Positions 63,212-64,000 of a DNA stretch of 64,000 nt are shown piece by piece; the first letter of the stretch is position 1; the number at the start of each line of letters is the position of its first letter. The position numbers and the translations under genes were made by a program. The notes under the pieces are model-generated. The model worked only from the letters and a program-made list of their open reading frames with translations, was not told where the DNA came from and did no database searches. The stretch is from the NCBI RefSeq assembly GCF_021191635.1, contig NZ_JAIWPR010000023.1, positions 1 to 64,000 of the forward strand, in the 5' to 3' direction. This DNA comes from Alterluteimonas quercicellularis. GTDB lineage: Bacteria > Pseudomonadota > Gammaproteobacteria > Xanthomonadales > Xanthomonadaceae.

Positions 63212-64000
63212 ATGAGATCCCGATTGCTGTGGACCGCGGTCATCGGCACCAGCGTCCTGCTGGCCGGCTGCGGCGACCGCGCCGCAGGCCCCGCGGGCGA
63301 CGGCCGCTACGGCCGCCTGGCGCTGGCTCCCTGCGCCACCGGCGAGGGTGCGATGCGGGCCGAGGCGATGTGCGGCACCCTCGAGGTGCCCGAGGACCGT
63401 GGCGCGCCCGGGGGGCGGCGGATCGCGCTCAACATCGCCGTGTTGCCGGCGCGCAACGCCGCCGGCCTGGAACCGGTGTTCTTCCTCGCCGGCGGGCCCG
63501 GCCAGGCGGCCACCGCGCTGGCGGGCCACATCGACGTCGCGCTGCGCGAAGTCCGCCGCTCGCGCGACGTGGTGCTGGTCGACCAGCGCGGCACCGGCCG
63601 CTCGAACCCGCTCGACTGCGTCGCCGCGGACGGCACGCCGCTGCCGTTCGACGCCACCCGGATGAGCGATCCCGCCGCCATCGCCGGCTACGCGCAGCGC
63701 TGCGCGGCGGGCCTGGACGGCCGCGCCGACCCGCGCCACTACACCACCGCCGCGGCGATCGCCGATCTGGACGACGTGCGCGCGGCGCTGGGCGCGGAGA
63801 CCGTCGACCTGGTCGGCGGCTCCTACGGCACCCGGGTCGCCCAGCAGTACGCGGCCCGCTATCCGCAGCACGTGCGCAGCCTGGTGCTCGACGGCGTCGC
63901 CCCGAACGATCTCGTCATCGGGGCCGAGTTCGCCCACACCTTCGAGTCCGCGCTGCGCCTGCAGGCCGCCCAGTGCGACGCGACCGAAGGCTGCCGCGAG
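63212..64000 (+). CDS. Alpha/beta hydrolase lipoprotein (TAP-like), incomplete at window end
   Basis: At least 263 aa, continuing past the window. A lipoprotein signal ends LLAGC (Cys at residue 18). The alpha/beta hydrolase domain has PVFFLAGGPGQAA (oxyanion region), VVLVDQRGTGRSNPLDC and the nucleophile elbow VGGSYGTRVAQQYA. This pattern matches tripeptidyl aminopeptidase/proline iminopeptidase-like exported hydrolases. The stop of the XRE gene is 3 bp upstream, so it belongs to the same operon. Confidence 0.88.
   Translation, partial: MRSRLLWTAVIGTSVLLAGCGDRAAGPAGDGRYGRLALAPCATGEGAMRAEAMCGTLEVPEDRGAPGGRRIALNIAVLPARNAAGLEPVFFLAGGPGQAATALAGHIDVALREVRRSRDVVLVDQRGTGRSNPLDCVAADGTPLPFDATRMSDPAAIAGYAQRCAAGLDGRADPRHYTTAAAIADLDDVRAALGAETVDLVGGSYGTRVAQQYAARYPQHVRSLVLDGVAPNDLVIGAEFAHTFESALRLQAAQCDATEGCRE

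Overview
This window is chromosomal DNA of very high GC content, with coding positions dominated by G/C. It most likely comes from the Xanthomonadaceae/Lysobacteraceae (Lysobacter- or Luteimonas-like gammaproteobacteria). Supporting signs are the monomeric NADP-isocitrate dehydrogenase, several TonB-dependent receptors, many LysR regulators, and the dispersed GTAGGAGCGCGCTCGCGCGC-type REP palindromes. The genus is an inference. I see no rRNA, tRNA, prophage or IS transposase.

Layout. 1-6.0 kb is a metal/tetrapyrrole region. A CobN-like fragment, an ExbB-like channel protein and a DUF2149 protein converge on a HmuR-like TonB receptor plus thioredoxin. Then come an MntR-type regulator, with an MntR-box-like palindrome over the receptor promoter, and a COG0523 GTPase with a Zur-box-like site over its promoter. 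6.0-13.7 kb holds housekeeping and regulatory genes: azoreductase/LysR pair, ProA, acyl-CoA thioesterase, AraC regulator, nicotinamidase and a CaiB-type CoA-transferase, plus two REP cassettes. 13.8-27.3 kb is a catabolic island. A TonB receptor, serine hydrolase, ribokinase, a GH-like/FGE-like fusion protein and a GH127 enzyme form one tightly overlapping operon. A CitE-like lyase, a propeller-sodium symporter fusion and a LysR regulator form a second. Both operons carry the same 30-bp element about 190-200 bp upstream of their first start codon, so they probably form one regulon.

27.3-37.7 kb holds a convergent response regulator and histidine kinase, a trimeric autotransporter adhesin, a subtilisin-like protease, and two M20 amidohydrolase paralogues around a VOC protein. 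37.76-38.39 kb is an orphan type I-F CRISPR array with damaged repeats at both ends and no cas genes nearby. 38.5-50.4 kb is mainly metabolism: QueF, LysM protein, lipoprotein, ketopantoate reductase-like enzyme, monomeric IDH, LysR regulator, two oxidoreductases, a lipoprotein-type methyltransferase and RluE. 50.4-60.2 kb has a response regulator-histidine kinase, HrpB helicase, a secreted endonuclease I, TatD and an ABC-2 exporter operon whose last gene is a lower-GC DUF3800 protein. 60.3-64 kb has a ferredoxin-NADP reductase whose 3' end and terminator are tandemly duplicated, an M50-like membrane protease, and a membrane protein/XRE regulator/hydrolase operon behind twin 18-bp palindromes. 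The last gene runs off the window.

Catalytic residues and domains are read from translated sequence. Family names come from recognition by eye. Substrates and regulation are inference.
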